Below the pieces are notes generated by a model that ran no database searches, had not been told where the DNA came from, and saw nothing but the letters and a program-made list of their open reading frames with translations. DNA of 64,000 bases, taken from assembly GCF_021130785.1 (NCBI RefSeq), contig NC_060213.1, positions 63,960,001 through 64,024,000 of the forward strand, in the 5' to 3' direction. Below, one piece after another: positions 12,641 through 25,139 of the stretch (its first letter is position 1; every line of letters begins with the position of its first letter). A program made the translations under genes and the position numbers. The DNA is from Homalodisca vitripennis. Lineage: Eukaryota > Arthropoda > Insecta > Hemiptera > Cicadellidae.

Positions 12641-13559
12641 TAACTCTACGAGGTAATGTATTAAGGAAACATCTTACAATGTTATCCTACCATACTATAT
12701 TTTATATAGATAAATAACTTAAATGCGTGAAGTTTTCAGTAGTAAAAGTCCAAGAGCCGTGATAAAATTTGCATTGCACAAGTGCATACCCTAATTGTTT
12801 ATGAAATCGACATGTTCAAAACCTTAAAGTAGCGAAGTTCAATCTCTTTAAATAGCTTTCTAATGGCTTTATGACTATCGTTCGAAGGTTGGTTTTAAGA
12901 TTTATAAACAATATAATCCGAGAATAATCTACGTGTAATATTTTTAACCGTATTGGTATTCTACAATTTTGACCTCTACCATAATGTTAGTGTAGCGGAT
13001 GATCAATTTCATTCCAATTGCACTTGGGGGAAGATTGGATTTTATATAAAGTAAAATAATAACCATTACTAGGACACAGTAATATTTTTATCAAAATCAA
13101 TTACCAATAAATTATTTTTCTTCAACAAAGCTACCAGAATAAAAATAAAACGAAATATATTATTTTATTCTATTCATTAAGGAATGTCTTTATTAATAGT
13201 GTTAATATATTTACAAATAAAGGCGTATGCTACTTCGTTATACCTTATTCTGTAATTCCTTAGTTATAAAACTACTTAATCATTCCTGGTGGTACACAAC
13301 CATTACTGCAATAAATTACCATTCCACTACAAATAACTAATATTCATTATACTCGTTTGATTTGTAACGCAATTGGTATTTAAAATTGTTTATGGACCAC
13401 GTTAAGCTCCCTATTTGTCCTATAGAAAATATGCAAATAATCAAAGATTCTAAAATCAGTGTGATAGTAAATGAAGAGATTGACAGTATTAGTTTTATAT
13501 TTCTACTTCTAAACGTGGTTGAAAGTATATAATAGAATAAAGTTTTTTTTTAAACTTCT
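12641..13559. other. AT-rich DNA, no gene seen
   Basis: Lies between two duplicated blocks of the left arm. No ORF or repeat supported. Confidence 0.5.
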
Positions 13560-13920
13560 ACCAATCCAATAAACTCACAAATTCAAAACGCACTGACATA
13601 AGTATCACGTGGTTGAATTCTAAGGTAACTTACAATTTGTAAGTAAATTTCTCACTAAAAGGACAAAATTGGGATTTGCATGTATTTACAGTCTTTTTTT
13701 ATTATTTTTATTACCTTTGAATAAAATACAACATCAAATCTTCAAAAAGCGTACCACTAAGTCGGATTTGCAAGAAGCAGCCTCACTGCAAGAGCAACAA
13801 GTCACAATTTGGCGACAGTATTGCTCCATTTGTCAATACAATGGGGCGTTTTTCAAGCGGTGAATATTGTGGAAAATGGCTTCAGCGGGACTTCCGACCT
13901 CACTGAACCTCCAGTAAATT
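13560..13920 (+). repeat. Inverted duplication, left inner block
   Basis: The part at 13,757-13,885 matches the reverse complement of 19,690-19,830: both contain AAGTCGGATTTGCAA, GAGCAAC and GGGGCGTTTTTCAAGC, then GTGAATATTGTG. The start (CTCACAAAT...) also matches weakly. This copy has short overlapping open frames (63-64 codons), but the partner copy interrupts them, so coding is not supported. Confidence 0.65.
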
Positions 13921-14297
13921 TCACTTATTTGATGGCAAAACAAGCAATTGCAGACTACTTCCACGTCTCCAGTGTCACTGTTAGTTCTCAACTTGACTAA
14001 TGCACAAAAGCTTGTACTTAGCTGTATAGTTGCCTACATAATAACGGATCATTATTTACAGTAAACTAAATTACATCATTATCAGTTGTATTTTAAAAGC
14101 TTAAGCTATTCTGTTATTTATGCAGAAGTAGCGTAGTAGACATAAACTAGTTTGAAGTAACAAAATATTTACACAAACTTACTCGATGAACATATAAGTA
14201 ATGAAAGTAAATAAAAAGAAATTTCAGAAATGGCTATGCGAATTGCCTGAAAACCAAAAAGTTATATTTGACTAGACAATAAAGTATCAAAATACAA
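13921..14297. other. No gene seen
   Basis: Tail of a short open frame that ends at 14,000, then AT-rich DNA with nothing recognised. Confidence 0.5.
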
Positions 14298-14358
14298 GAT
14301 AAAAACCTGCAATTCTCCGATCCGAAGTGTGACGCCTTACCGTTAGGCCACACGATTT
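14298..14358 (-). pseudogene. tRNA-Arg(TCG)-like pseudogene or SINE head
   Basis: Read on the minus strand, GTGTGGCCTAACGGTAAGGC resembles the 5' half of an arginine tRNA (A box TGGCCTAACGG) and is followed by an anticodon arm with loop ACTTCGGATC, anticodon TCG. The T arm is decayed: GCAGGTTTTTATC replaces a proper B box, and no 3' acceptor strand can be seen. It is a dead tRNA copy or the head of a tRNA-derived SINE. Confidence 0.55.
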
Positions 14359-14460
14359 TGTAAAGTTTGACAGTGCGTCAAAGGATTAGATTCAAATCCA
14401 CATTTTATTAGAATCATATAATAATATTTTATTTAGTAAAGAATTGCCATAAATTTGATC

Positions 14461-14960
14461 TATACAGAGCTCATTCTGTAATGGACAAAATTCAGAAGGA
14501 AATCAACAAACTTTGTTTAGAAAAAAACAAATTACCCAGCGTCCTTGAAAGGTATTCCAGAGAAATAACTTTTAAATGTTCACTTCATGCCATTTCCCTC
14601 AAAATTTATACATTCTTTGGTTAAGAATCGATTAATTTCAACTTTATTTCTTAATTATGCATATGATATGGCTAAAGATATCTATATTTCAAAAACTGAG
14701 ACTTAAAACCATGCCTTTAATAGATATAATATGGCAATTTTTATATTTAAAACAATTGGATATCGACAGGACCTGGATGATAGAGAAATGCAAAAGGTAG
14801 TGAATAATATAAACCAGCAAAAAAAGAGGACAGTAATTCTAATTAGAATTACAGTCATAGTGTTATTTAATCAAAGTATACTATAAGATGCATTAGACAA
14901 GGTATACCACAAAACTCATCTAAATAATGTTACTGACGTGAACGTTATATGTAACCTAAT
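14461..14960 (+). pseudogene. Non-LTR retrotransposon reverse transcriptase, decayed N-terminal half
   Basis: With stops and shifts removed, the plus strand gives strings typical of the RT domain of Jockey/CR1-type elements. Around 14,590-14,645 is a match to the '...P.SKI.E.lvKnRLisfLn' segment (SKFIHSLVKNRLIST here). Near 14,752 TIGYRQDLDD stands where QFGFRK... is expected. Near 14,885-14,925 DALDKVYHKTHLNN matches motif A (kAFDtvdHkiLlnkl), whose catalytic Asp is kept. Several stops make it non-functional. The C-terminal part of probably the same element is at 16,286-17,123, with ~1.3 kb of unrelated or fully decayed sequence between. Confidence 0.6.
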
Positions 14961-15840
14961 TTAGAATACTAGAATTATGATTTATGTCTTGAATTTATTC
15001 CTTAAAGTATAAAAGGTTTACTAATAAATAATTTATCCTTATTTTTAAATCATATGATCATGAGGCCATGAAATTTTTTTATGTAAATTTAGAGTGATGC
15101 TAATTGTTTTAAATATCATAAAATATAAATTAGTTCATCAAACTATCTTACATTATCTATAAAAGATAGATATGCGGTTCGGTTAGTAGACGCCATTTCC
15201 AGCTAAATCGTAGCCAGATCTCGAAAAAATGTAAAAAACCAATTCCTTATGTAAATTGACTGTTGAATTCGTAAGCAAACCAGTATATGATGTGAAGTAT
15301 GACATCATCTACTGGTTTTCAAATTAAAACGTGTCTAAGCCATTAAGAACTTCTATATTTGGTCTAATACGTTCTTACAGTTAAATAACTGCAGTACGTA
15401 ATTTAGAGATGATTTGATCCTTTAGTATATAATTAATTATATTGTGAGAAGATTATTACTGGTGAAATCAATCGCAGCAAAACTCTCTTGACGTTAATTT
15501 AATTTGTGTATAAATGTATTATGCATATATATGATACATGAAAGAGGGTTTTCCATATCTTAAATAAAAGTTGCATATTATTTATTTCAATTTCTTTCGG
15601 CAACAAATTAAGTAAATATTGATTATTATATCTAAAAATTACACATTTGTAATCCGAAAACTAAATATAATTATTAACAGTTTGTAGTACGTATTACAAT
15701 ATTTTAAAGGCTTTATCCTTATATTATTGCATATTATGTTAACTAGGGTACACAATCCTTCACCAATGTTAAGTTTTGCTTCTGCCTGAAACCTATTGTA
15801 ACAAATCTAATATTACTGAAAGTAGCATTGGAAAGGTTAT
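14961..15840. other. AT-rich DNA inside the decayed retrotransposon region
   Basis: The RT motifs B and C expected here cannot be seen. The stretch is AT-rich with nothing else recognised, so it is either fully decayed retrotransposon or an insertion. Confidence 0.4.
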
Positions 15841-15844
15841 AAAT

Positions 15845-15901
15845 AAATATATATATATATATGTGTATGATATATATATATATATATTTGTGTGTATGAT
15901 A

Positions 15902-15938
<37 letters not shown>
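15845..15938. repeat. Compound (TA)n / (GT)n microsatellite
   Basis: Two TA tracts separated by GTGTATGATA spacers, then (GT)n from about 15,904 to 15,937. Frames across it are artefacts. Confidence 0.95.
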
Positions 15939-15939
<1 letters not shown>

Positions 15940-16285
15940 CTAGTAGAAGAATTACTTTTATATAATATTTATTGTTCACCATTTCTTATTTCATTTTGGC
16001 ATCTAGTACAGTTAATTCTAGTTATATATTTTGTTTAAAAACTCTAGGCATCATATTTATTTGGTAACTCAGTCCTCTTATTTTAACAGCAAGAGTTGCA
16101 CTATTTATTGTATTTAACTTAAGTACTTTTTTAAACTTTTTCACTTAAAAATTGTTAGTATTAATATTTCAATACTATAGGCATTTAATAAGTACATTGT
16201 TATGATGAAAATTGAGAGATTGAAATAATTAATTATCAAATATAAAAGCCTAATTATTATTTAAATAACTGTTTAATCTATACTT

Positions 16286-17123
16286 TATATCTTGAATAAT
16301 TGAATAGTTGTATTCAGTACTTTCAAGAAATAAATGTTGTTAGCAACAAATCCAAATCAATCTACATGGTATTTAATATCCAGAGAATTTTAAATAAATT
16401 CCCACCATCAGTAATGATTGGTGAAGAATCATTGATTGAAACATATACCACTAAATTCCTCCGAATCAACATAGATTTTAGTATGTCCTGGAGTAATATT
16501 GAAAGTATTTGTAAAATAATTTCCTCCAATAAATATTTGCTAAGAAATTAATCAAATCATTGTCCTAAGTCCTTATTGAATTGCCTACTGAACTTTTTTT
16601 ACACTCATATCTCATGGTATTACACTGTGGGGTACTTGTCCAAATTCGTATTTTCAAAGGTTATTTAAATTACAAACACATCTGTTTGTATAGTCAGTAA
16701 CAATTTCCCGAGAGTCGTGTAGAGAAGCTTAAATTACTGACAATGCCTGCGCTGTACGTGCTTGAGACGAGCGTATTCTGTCATTTCAGGTGCAATGTAG
16801 GGATGTCCATGGTTTTCTCCAGCTCCAAAAGGGCTGGAGAAAACTACAGAGTTTTTCAACACAGGCTACAGCTACATGGCCATCCCCCATCTCAGATGGG
16901 TGTCAGATTTATCAATTGTTTACCAGAAAAAAATCAAATCTATCACAAGTCAATCGAAATTCAAAAAGGCGTTGACAGAATATTTAATAGCAACCACATT
17001 TTATTCCCTGGGCGAGTTCTTGAAACACAGCAACCAACGTTGCCAGAGCTGAAAGACGTGGGGAGGTATTGGGTGTGCGACTCAGTTGATATGAAAGGTT
17101 TTAAAATATGTGTATACGTATAG
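16286..17123 (+). pseudogene. Non-LTR retrotransposon ORF2 C-terminus (Jockey/CR1-type), decayed
   Basis: An 83-codon frame (16,300-16,551) carries the end of an RT domain: CIQYFQEINVVSNKSKSIYMV matches the 'w...N.LslN..Kt..m.F' motif, and ETYTTKFLRINIDFSMSW matches 'fKfLGv.iD..lsW..Hi'. After a frame break, a 126-codon frame (16,743-17,123) continues with MPALYVLETSVF, typical of the post-RT region ('ltlpsLyi.e'), and HGHPPSQMGVRFINCLPE, matching '.LP..i'. The element's 3' end lies just downstream at a (TTGAA)4 tail. Two frames and internal stops show it is dead. Confidence 0.8.
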
Positions 17124-17295
17124 TTGTAAAATTTATTGAATACATTTCTTTATTTGAAATTTTATTTTAATTTTAAATATTTTATACATGACGAAGCTTA
17201 TTGGCTGAAAAATAGGATTCGTGACGCATGTTATACAATTATGTATAAATGTTAAATAATGACAACAAAGAACTATTGAATTGAATTGAATTGAA
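17124..17295 (+). mobile_element. 3' UTR and (TTGAA)4 tail of the non-LTR element
   Basis: AT-rich 3' UTR ending in four perfect TTGAA units (17,276-17,295). Short tandem repeats instead of poly(A) are usual 3' ends in several non-LTR clades. Sequence after the tail belongs to the repeat at 17,330-17,465, so the element probably inserted beside or into that repeat. Confidence 0.65.
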
Positions 17296-17329
17296 TCTAA
17301 AAAAATTCACAGACATTTAATAATTAGTG

Positions 17330-17465
17330 AACACAAAATTCCGAGACTATCAAGCTGTTACTACATTTGAGATGAGCCCGGTGTGACAAGTCAACAATAC
17401 AAGATCGTATAATACTTGTCAGTAACACACCACTAACATACTTTATAGATATAATTACCTTAGGC
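17330..17465 (-). repeat. Dispersed repeat, inverted relative to 42.6 kb
   Basis: The reverse complement matches 42,605-42,740: both contain GTGTTACTGACAAGTATTAT, ATCTTGTATTGTTGACTT and then ACAGCTTG...TTTGTGTTCAC. The last part also matches 28,825-28,860. The family is unknown and carries no ORF. Confidence 0.75.
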
Positions 17466-18489
17466 TTAGAATATCTATATCAGATTTGGTCATACATTTA
17501 TCTTAAAAAGTGACTATAAGTGTTTATAGGTGACCCAATGGCTACGTAGTATATACCAAACACTCACTATTTTGTATAAATTACTCTTAAAACAGAAAAT
17601 TTTCACTATGCAACAATAGTGTTACCTTTCAAACAAAGCTTTATTTCTAAGCCCTGTTCAGACAGAAATTTTCTCTCGGTTTTTGCTCAGGTGGAAAACA
17701 GGGTACTTTTTTATTATTAAGCTGGAGGCTAGATCTGAATTAATTCCGTATATATCCTTGCTCAAAATGTCTTTAATCTATCAAAATATTTTGTAAAATA
17801 TAATAGTATTTCGGTCTGTAGGTTTTATTTTAAGACTTTCCATTGAGATTTTCAACAGAGATAAGCTTTAAAAATTTGGGCCATGCAAAATTCAGTGGAA
17901 TTTTATAAGGGGATTACTAAAATATTTTTATAATAATAGATTTCCATTGTTTAATGAAACTTTGTGTTACTATGGTTTTATTTCAGTTAATTTAGTTATC
18001 TCGTAACATACATCAAAAACGTTTTTTAAATACTGGCTTTAATTAGATATACCATTACGGAGAAAGCTTTCTATACAACTATCAATTTCTCGACTGGCAT
18101 ACATTTTAAATCTGAAGTTTGTATTTTCCAATAAATTCATACTTACATATAGATTCCGCATTTCGGATGAATTTTCTTTTACTTTGCAATTTTTAAATGA
18201 ATCTTCGTAGACAATTAAATAAAATTTAGTTTTAATTTTATGTGGTAGGAACAAAAAAAAACGTCTAAAGGACTCGTTAAACAATGTCAATTAACTTGTA
18301 GTATTTTTTTAATACCAATAGAAATTTATGATTGTGTACACTCGTGTAAGTAGAGGGGTTTGATTTGCAAGGGTGCACTAGTATATGGTCTAACATTGAA
18401 AATGTTGTAAACAGAAGAGTATATTAACTTTATAAACCTTTAAAAAGGAAAATAAATTGAAAGTTTATCACAGCCCTCCGTTTAAGCCC
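17466..18489. other. AT-rich DNA, no gene seen
   Basis: An 83-codon minus-strand frame (18,039-18,290) has no recognisable similarity and ordinary AT-rich composition; I do not call it a gene. Nothing else stands out. Confidence 0.5.
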
Positions 18490-18760
18490 ATCGTCAGATT
18501 AAACACATAGATTGAAGTTTTAAGACACTATCTCTACATTATGTTCAACACAACTGTGTTCTCCACTGAGAAACACGCAGATGATGGAAGTTTTGATTAC
18601 TTACCACAGCAAACCGTAATCCCAGACCAATCAAGACAATGTGGACTCTGCTATATTGTCTGTCAATCTTGGAGTTGTGCTTACAATACGTTAATGTATC
18701 TGAGTTTGAAAACTGTTAGGGTAAGAATTATGTCACTGCGGGGCGTAGATATACCGATCG
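18490..18760 (+). repeat. Dispersed repeat family R1, copy 1
   Basis: One of four copies (others 23,870-24,070 minus, 31,770-32,345 plus, 48,035-48,565 plus). The shared core includes CCAGACCAATCAAGACAATG and GTGGACTCTGCTATATTGTC. On the opposite strand all four copies keep one frame open across the core, with consensus SRVHIVLIGLGLRFAVVSN. No tRNA-like head or clear tail is visible. It may be a TE fragment. Confidence 0.8.
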
Positions 18761-19639
18761 GGTGTAAGAAACCTATTAGAAGAAAATTAAATGTTAACAC
18801 TAATAATAATATAGTAAGTCCAAAAATCCATGCCATATTTTCAAGTAAGTAAATTTTTAAAAGTATATAAAACACAAGGATGAGGTTACCACTGAATCAA
18901 AGAGTACTTTAAAAAGATTTGTAATTTTATCTGAGGTCAACATGAACAGCATGAATCACCCTGCAAACCTCCTAGCAAACTTTGATCTTCTCTCATACGT
19001 TGATCAGGTGTTTTGGGGTAATGGATTCATTCACAGCTCTTATTTGTAAGTTTAAGTGCTCAATACACAAACCTTATGACGTTTGGCATCTTGCGATAAG
19101 TGATCATCACTAAGATCAATGCGGTTCATACAATTTTTATCCAGTCCATTTCTATACGGAGCAACATTAAAATAATAATATATCTTTAATTTTTAACGAG
19201 GTTTGAAAGAAGGTAGTTCAGGTTATAGGCATTATATATTTTAAAAAAATTTGAATACTGTAAACTAAGGGACATTCAACTCACGTCCACAATTCCGCAC
19301 AGGCACTTTTGGAATATTTTTTAGTGTTCTCAAAGGTTTCATCTGCGGTTTTTAACCTAACTTCTCCGCGTTTTGTCCAGTAACTTAAAAAGTAAATAAA
19401 CCTGTTTACTCAAGCTTCTTTTCACATCGGTAAATTATACGTCAGTCACAGGGATGTTCGTGTGACACTTGAGGTACCTGTGACTGTACTAAAGTAGCAC
19501 TGAAGTGACAGAATTGAACTTTGCTAGCCACAAAACACACCAATCTTACTCGCAAAAATACTTTGCAAAGTTGCTTTTATGACTTTTTGTAAAAAGGTTT
19601 GCCATACATTAATGACAACGAATTAATGAAAAACAGACT
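18761..19639. other. No gene seen
   Basis: Nothing supported. The stretch 19,260-19,560 is somewhat GC-richer than its surroundings but has no recognised domain. Confidence 0.5.
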
Positions 19640-19850
19640 TTACAGCATCTGTTTTAATTTACTGGAACCATTTTGCACAATATTCACAGCTTGAAAAACG
19701 CCCCCTTGTTTGGAGAAATAGAGAAATACGCGTGCCAAATTGTGAGTTGCTCTTTTAGTGAAGCTGCCACTTGCATATCGTAAAGTACTTTGCAAATCCG
19801 ACTTGACCATATTACTGTGTCTAATTTGAATATTTGTGAGTTTTCTCCAT
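19640..19850 (-). repeat. Inverted duplication, right inner block
   Basis: Reverse-complement partner of 13,757-13,885; see that entry. The shared sequence is about 75-80% identical by eye. Confidence 0.65.
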
Positions 19851-22079
19851 ATAACAGTACGTTTTTGGAAAGCTAATTAGCAATCAGCTTTAAATAAATT
19901 AGTACGAAAGTTTATCATATTTTGCTCTGATATAAGCGACATAACTCCAAATTAATATATTAATTTTATACTCATAGCCTTTTACCAAATCGTTTCATGC
20001 TGCATTATTATATTGTATGTAAGACAGTAAGTGAATCAGGGACTCTAAACTTCGTGCAGAGCTGAAAATAAATCAGTTTTCTTTTTTATTACTCGTATTA
20101 TTGTTATAATTTATATAGTGATGTCTGATAGCATGGTTTATTAGATCTCAGAAAAGTGGGAAATAATACAAATTGTTGCACTTATAGCTTACGTATTTAA
20201 TATTACAAGCTATTAAGATAAAGGTTTTTTGTAGCAGAGAAGGTTTTTGAAACATTATTTTGTATAGAGGAACTCTACAACAAAAATATAATACATACAA
20301 CGTTGAACTTTAAATATATGTGTTCTGTAAATATTATTATTCAATGTTTCAAACGGAAATAAAATATTTCTCTTATCTTGCTTCATGGTATTTTATGCAT
20401 TGTACAATAACTTAACAGTACCATGGATTTATCGTTCTATGATTGCTATATAAGTGTTTTGTGAAAGTTTTTAGATGTTACGTTGTATGCAATTTACTCT
20501 TCTTTAAAATTCAAGTATGTTAATTTTCAATCCTTTTAAATACTCTACTCCGTAGGAAACCAAGAGTTTATAAACAGTCATTGTGTAACATTTTTATTCC
20601 TGGTCTAAGGATATGGGTATAAATAAACTTCTGACTATCTTTTTCTGTTTTAAATTTAAAATGTGGATTGTTTAAAATTATTTTCAGGTAAGGATAATCT
20701 TTGTAACTATTTAAGCTTTTAACCTCGCTGAATACTAGCACCACTTGGTAGTTTGAAGAAAACGAATAATTTAATTTAGATTTAACATAAATGGAATTAT
20801 TATACATTACAGACCACCTCCAATTAAAGCTTGTGGCATTTCTTTTAATAAGTCAAATAAATTATTTAAAGCATTACCGGTATAGATATAGTTGTATAAC
20901 TATTAATGTGGAATTGGATAAGCAAAATCGATAAACTCAGACATGAGTTGCAAAAGTCGCTTTATTGAAAGATATTTTAGTCAAATGTCGTATGTGCGAA
21001 CAATCTCTATTAAAACAACAAATTTTAAAAATATTTTTCCATTCAAAAACTCGAACTGTATTAAGTTTACAGGTCTGTAGACTGAATGTTTATAAACGTG
21101 TTTTATGATGAATGACAAATGCTATATCCTAAAAAATGTAAAATATATATTGCTTCATATTTTTAGTTTAAGTTACTAAAAAACTACAAATTAATCAATT
21201 AAATACGTTGGTTGAAGGAATATTATTCGCTCTGTTACAGTTGAAAAGTCCTACAACGTAACTTGTTTGTTGTAAACTTGTGCTTTGTGGTGTAATTGTT
21301 ATATTTCTTGATTTATACGCTTTCATGGATTTTACTACTTTTAATGCTGTATACACATTCGCTGGATAGCGGTTCAGAGATTTGTGTTTACGTAGGAAAC
21401 ATTGAAGATCCAACAGTACGAAAAAATTTAAGATTACAATATTGGTTGTAATTTAAAATAGAGAGTGGTATATACAAAAATAACGACTGCTGAATAAAAA
21501 ACATTTTTATATATTAAATCGTTAAACACTTACTTAAATTGAGCAACTGGCTCAGTAATGATTTTTTTAACAATATACTAATAGTATAAGTATTAGTCTA
21601 TGGTTGCTTATTTTTATAAGTTTACACTGATATATAAGGAAATTTCATATCTGATGTAAGAGGACAATTTCATATAGATTTATTACGTTACAGCCTATTA
21701 CGATTGCTTTTACGATTCTCAGAATCCATAAATAAATATAAAAATTGCCCCTACCCTAGTTTTTTTTAATTTCTTCCTCTAAATTTCATTTTATAATAAT
21801 ATAATATATAATGCACTTAATTATATAAGAGACTATTTTACATAAAAATTTTCATTAACATATTTTCATATTGCTTACCAATGACATTTATTGTACTTGA
21901 TTTATTACACATCCTGTAAAACAGCTGAATGACTTTATTGTTTCGATTCTCTTATACTTAACTACATTTATTAAAATAATCTGTTAACAATAATAATAAC
22001 TATATAATCACAATAATGGTAACAGTCATAATCTTGTAACAAGGTTACAAAATACATTGAATTTGTGGAGTTAAATTTT
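19851..22079. other. AT-rich DNA, no gene seen
   Basis: Only short AT-rich open frames (for example minus 20,568-20,807 and 21,195-21,413) without similarity to anything I know. No repeats recognised. Confidence 0.5.
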
Positions 22080-22280
22080 AAACAGAACCAAACAAAAGAA
22101 AGCAAGTAAATGAATTTAGGTAGACAACTCTATTTACTGCAAATGTAAAACTCCTTTACCTTCATAATTTCTTTACTTACTAATTAGGATTCTCTTCGTT
22201 CCCAGTGTTCTTCTTTCTCCAGAGAAAGAATGTCCCAGTACTTTCCTAAATTTCTTTTTCTTAGAGACAAGAAATTGGAA
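22080..22280 (+). repeat. Inverted duplication, right outer block
   Basis: Partner of 12,440-12,640 on the other strand; see that entry. Confidence 0.6.
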
Positions 22281-23869
22281 TTCTTGTAAATATTTGTTTA
22301 GCCAAAGTTTACTATTGGTATTCAGGGTACCGAATTTGACCTTTGTTCTGACAATAACTACAACAAATTATTTAAACTTTTCTTTGCTTGATGAATATTT
22401 CAATAAATGCAAAGTCCCGTTTAATTTTCTGATAGTATGAAATTAATAAACTGTTTAATGCCCTCTTAAGTGAATTGCACTTATAACTGAGATGTTTTCA
22501 TGCAGTTATTAGTTAGTTGACCATTTTCAGCCAATAAATTTAAGTTTCAGGATATAAACAACGTTTTGTTACAGGCTGCTCGAAATGAACTATGTTTTAA
22601 TAGTAGAAAGCCCCCAAAAATCAAGGATGAATGAATTTCTATAAAAATGTATAAAAGCAGTAGAAATTATCGTAAAATGAGAATTGCTTTTGTATAAAAC
22701 GAGGAGTACTTAGATGCTAGGGTCTCGCAGATGTTGAAAATCTCTATATTTCAATTTCTAGAGGGTTTTAGAGACAGACATTTTTTAAATGGACTTCTGT
22801 ACGAAAAAAAATCATCTACATAATTAAATCCTAAATAAATAGGCGTTATTGAGAAGCTTGAAAGTTATATAACATAGACTTTTTTTAATATTTTGCATTT
22901 TTAGTAGGCTGTTGATTCCACAAAACAAAAGCTAACATAAGTTTATAGAAGATAGCCTTGATTCTAGGAGTAACTTAATTCCAGGATCTCCCAGAGGTTA
23001 GAGATTTCTAGTACTCGTAATTATTCCCATTCCTAACGCTTACAGTGGCTAGTTGTCTGTACATGCTGGAAGTTATCTCACCTTAGAAGCGCCTTCATGC
23101 TACTAAGGTGCTTATATTTAATTATTTAAAGGACTTAAACATGACGTATCGAGAGTCCGATAAAGGGTACAAATTGTTATCAAAATTATTAAATGAAATA
23201 TATAAAGATATAATCACATAACCCAACATTTAAAATATTTAATTTTTCAATTTTTATTATCAATCATAAATGGAGAAATTAATACCTTGACGGTGCAATT
23301 AAACGAATTGTGTCAATTCAGAAATGTGTAAAATAGTCGCAAAAAAGTTAGTTAAAACAATCAGATGTCAATATACTTTATTATTTTTAAATCGATAAAT
23401 TTGTGCCGTGCATGACATGACATGGGGATAAGGTTACTGCTTACAAGTTACACTATTCAAAAAGGCTTTATTTTTCAAGGACGAGGTTTTCAATGCAACC
23501 AGTCCTATATCCATGATTATTTTTACACAAAACTCTAAGAAGAGAACTTCTAATTCTCTTCAAACTTCAAACTTAAAAATGAGCAACTGCACAGTTAAAA
23601 AAGGAATGGTTGTCTTACTAAAAGATTTGAGATTGTTAAAAAAATTCTTTATTAATTCATTAAGTTTTATATCAAAAGTTGTGTCTAGTTGTGAAAAAGT
23701 GAAATATACAGGTACAAACTAAATATGGGAAGTTTCACTTACTTGATCTCATTATCAAGCGTTGTGGATGTTCAGAAAACACAACCGTGAAAGCACAAAA
23801 TTATGTTTGTCCACTGCACCCCTTCTATCTTCTAAATTTACTTTTGTGGTGTGTCTGGATACTCCATAG
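22281..23869. other. AT-rich DNA with a weak local direct duplication
   Basis: No gene. 22,700-22,760 and 22,965-23,020 look like diverged direct copies (pattern GAGTA.CTTA.AT.C.AGG then TCTC.CAGA.GTT), ~265 bp apart. Short frames elsewhere are not convincing. Confidence 0.4.
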
Positions 23870-24070
23870 TCATTATAATATTGAGATATCTCATTTTCAG
23901 ATTCAGATATACAGTAGTAGCTTACTGTAAGCACAACGCCGAGATTGACAGACAATACAGCAGAGTCCACATTGTCTTGATTGGTTTGGGATTACGGTTT
24001 GCTGTCGTAAGTAATCACAATTTCCATCATCTGCGTGTGTCTACACTGTATGATCATAATTTGTAGATAG
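23870..24070 (-). repeat. Dispersed repeat family R1, copy 2
   Basis: Minus-strand copy of the R1 repeat (see 18,490-18,760). Here the family frame runs on the plus strand and is open for 71 codons (23,851-24,066). Confidence 0.8.
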
Positions 24071-25139
24071 TTTGCTGGAACTCTGGTACATGCATATGCA
24101 TTTACATTGTGTATTTATGAATGGAAGAAACACACTGTGTATATCTCAGTCACCAATACATGGTCAGTATACTTACTATTTTTATGTATAATAGACATAT
24201 GTCGAGCTAATCCTTAATTCGTTTCTGGAAGACATGTATTCTTGGGCTGTAAAACTCTTTTTCAACTAGAGAAGCTCTATTTTTTTTTAAACTTCAGGTT
24301 ACTAATCCAATTTTTGTGACAAATATGTCACTTTTAAAGAGGGTTAGGCGATGCGTGGCAATGCATCACCGTGCCATGTTGGTGTCTGTTACATTCCCCA
24401 ACTGATGGAAGATATTTTAATTAGCCACGTAGATCTGACAGTCCTCCAATAATTACTGTTTTAGTTTCATTAAAAAGTTGTAATAAACTTATTCAAAACA
24501 AAAACATGCCTCTGCTTTAAATGTATGAAAGATTAGTCTAAATTTATGTGCAGTTTTCTTGATGAAAAACTGACGTACAACATCATTATTATGTTTACTC
24601 AAGTTAAAAATATTTCAACAAAGCATGCTTTTTTATTTACCTGTTAAAATAAGACATCTTTACTTTACTTAACTTCATTTTTTGGGTTTTACGATCCTTC
24701 TGGCCTGCATCAAAAACTTAAAATGAAATTATACAGAAACAAATTAAATAACAATTGATTATGTATAACAACAATAATTTCTAAGGAAATACTCAAACAT
24801 ATGCATGAAAATCCTACGCTGTGGATTTTTAATATTTATGAGAGTTACAGAAATGCACTCAATGCATAAAAGGTGTCATTCAGTTGTTCTTTAACATAAT
24901 CCAATCATTGTTATAAATCAATATCAGGAATGTAAGCTGTTAAGATAAGACATGCAATAACATAATATAATATAATGTCTATAACTAGAAACTAAAACGC
25001 AAAAACAGCTCAGGTAACAACTTAGTAGTATTTACGCGTATTTTATCATGCAATTTCTTATTGAATAATAGGGATGTCATAGAGGTTCCCTTTCAAACGG
25101 CATAAAAACACTTATGAGATAAGTAATAAGTGTCGACTT
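24071..25139. other. No gene seen
   Basis: A GC-richer patch at 24,340-24,400 contains an imperfect hairpin (GCGATGC...GCATCAC). Otherwise AT-rich and featureless. Confidence 0.5.

Noticed and set aside
18039..18290. 83-codon minus-strand frame
   Set aside because: AT-rich codons, no similarity, no splice context.
20568..20807. 79-codon minus-strand frame
   Set aside because: Ordinary for AT-rich DNA with rare G/C; no recognised motif.
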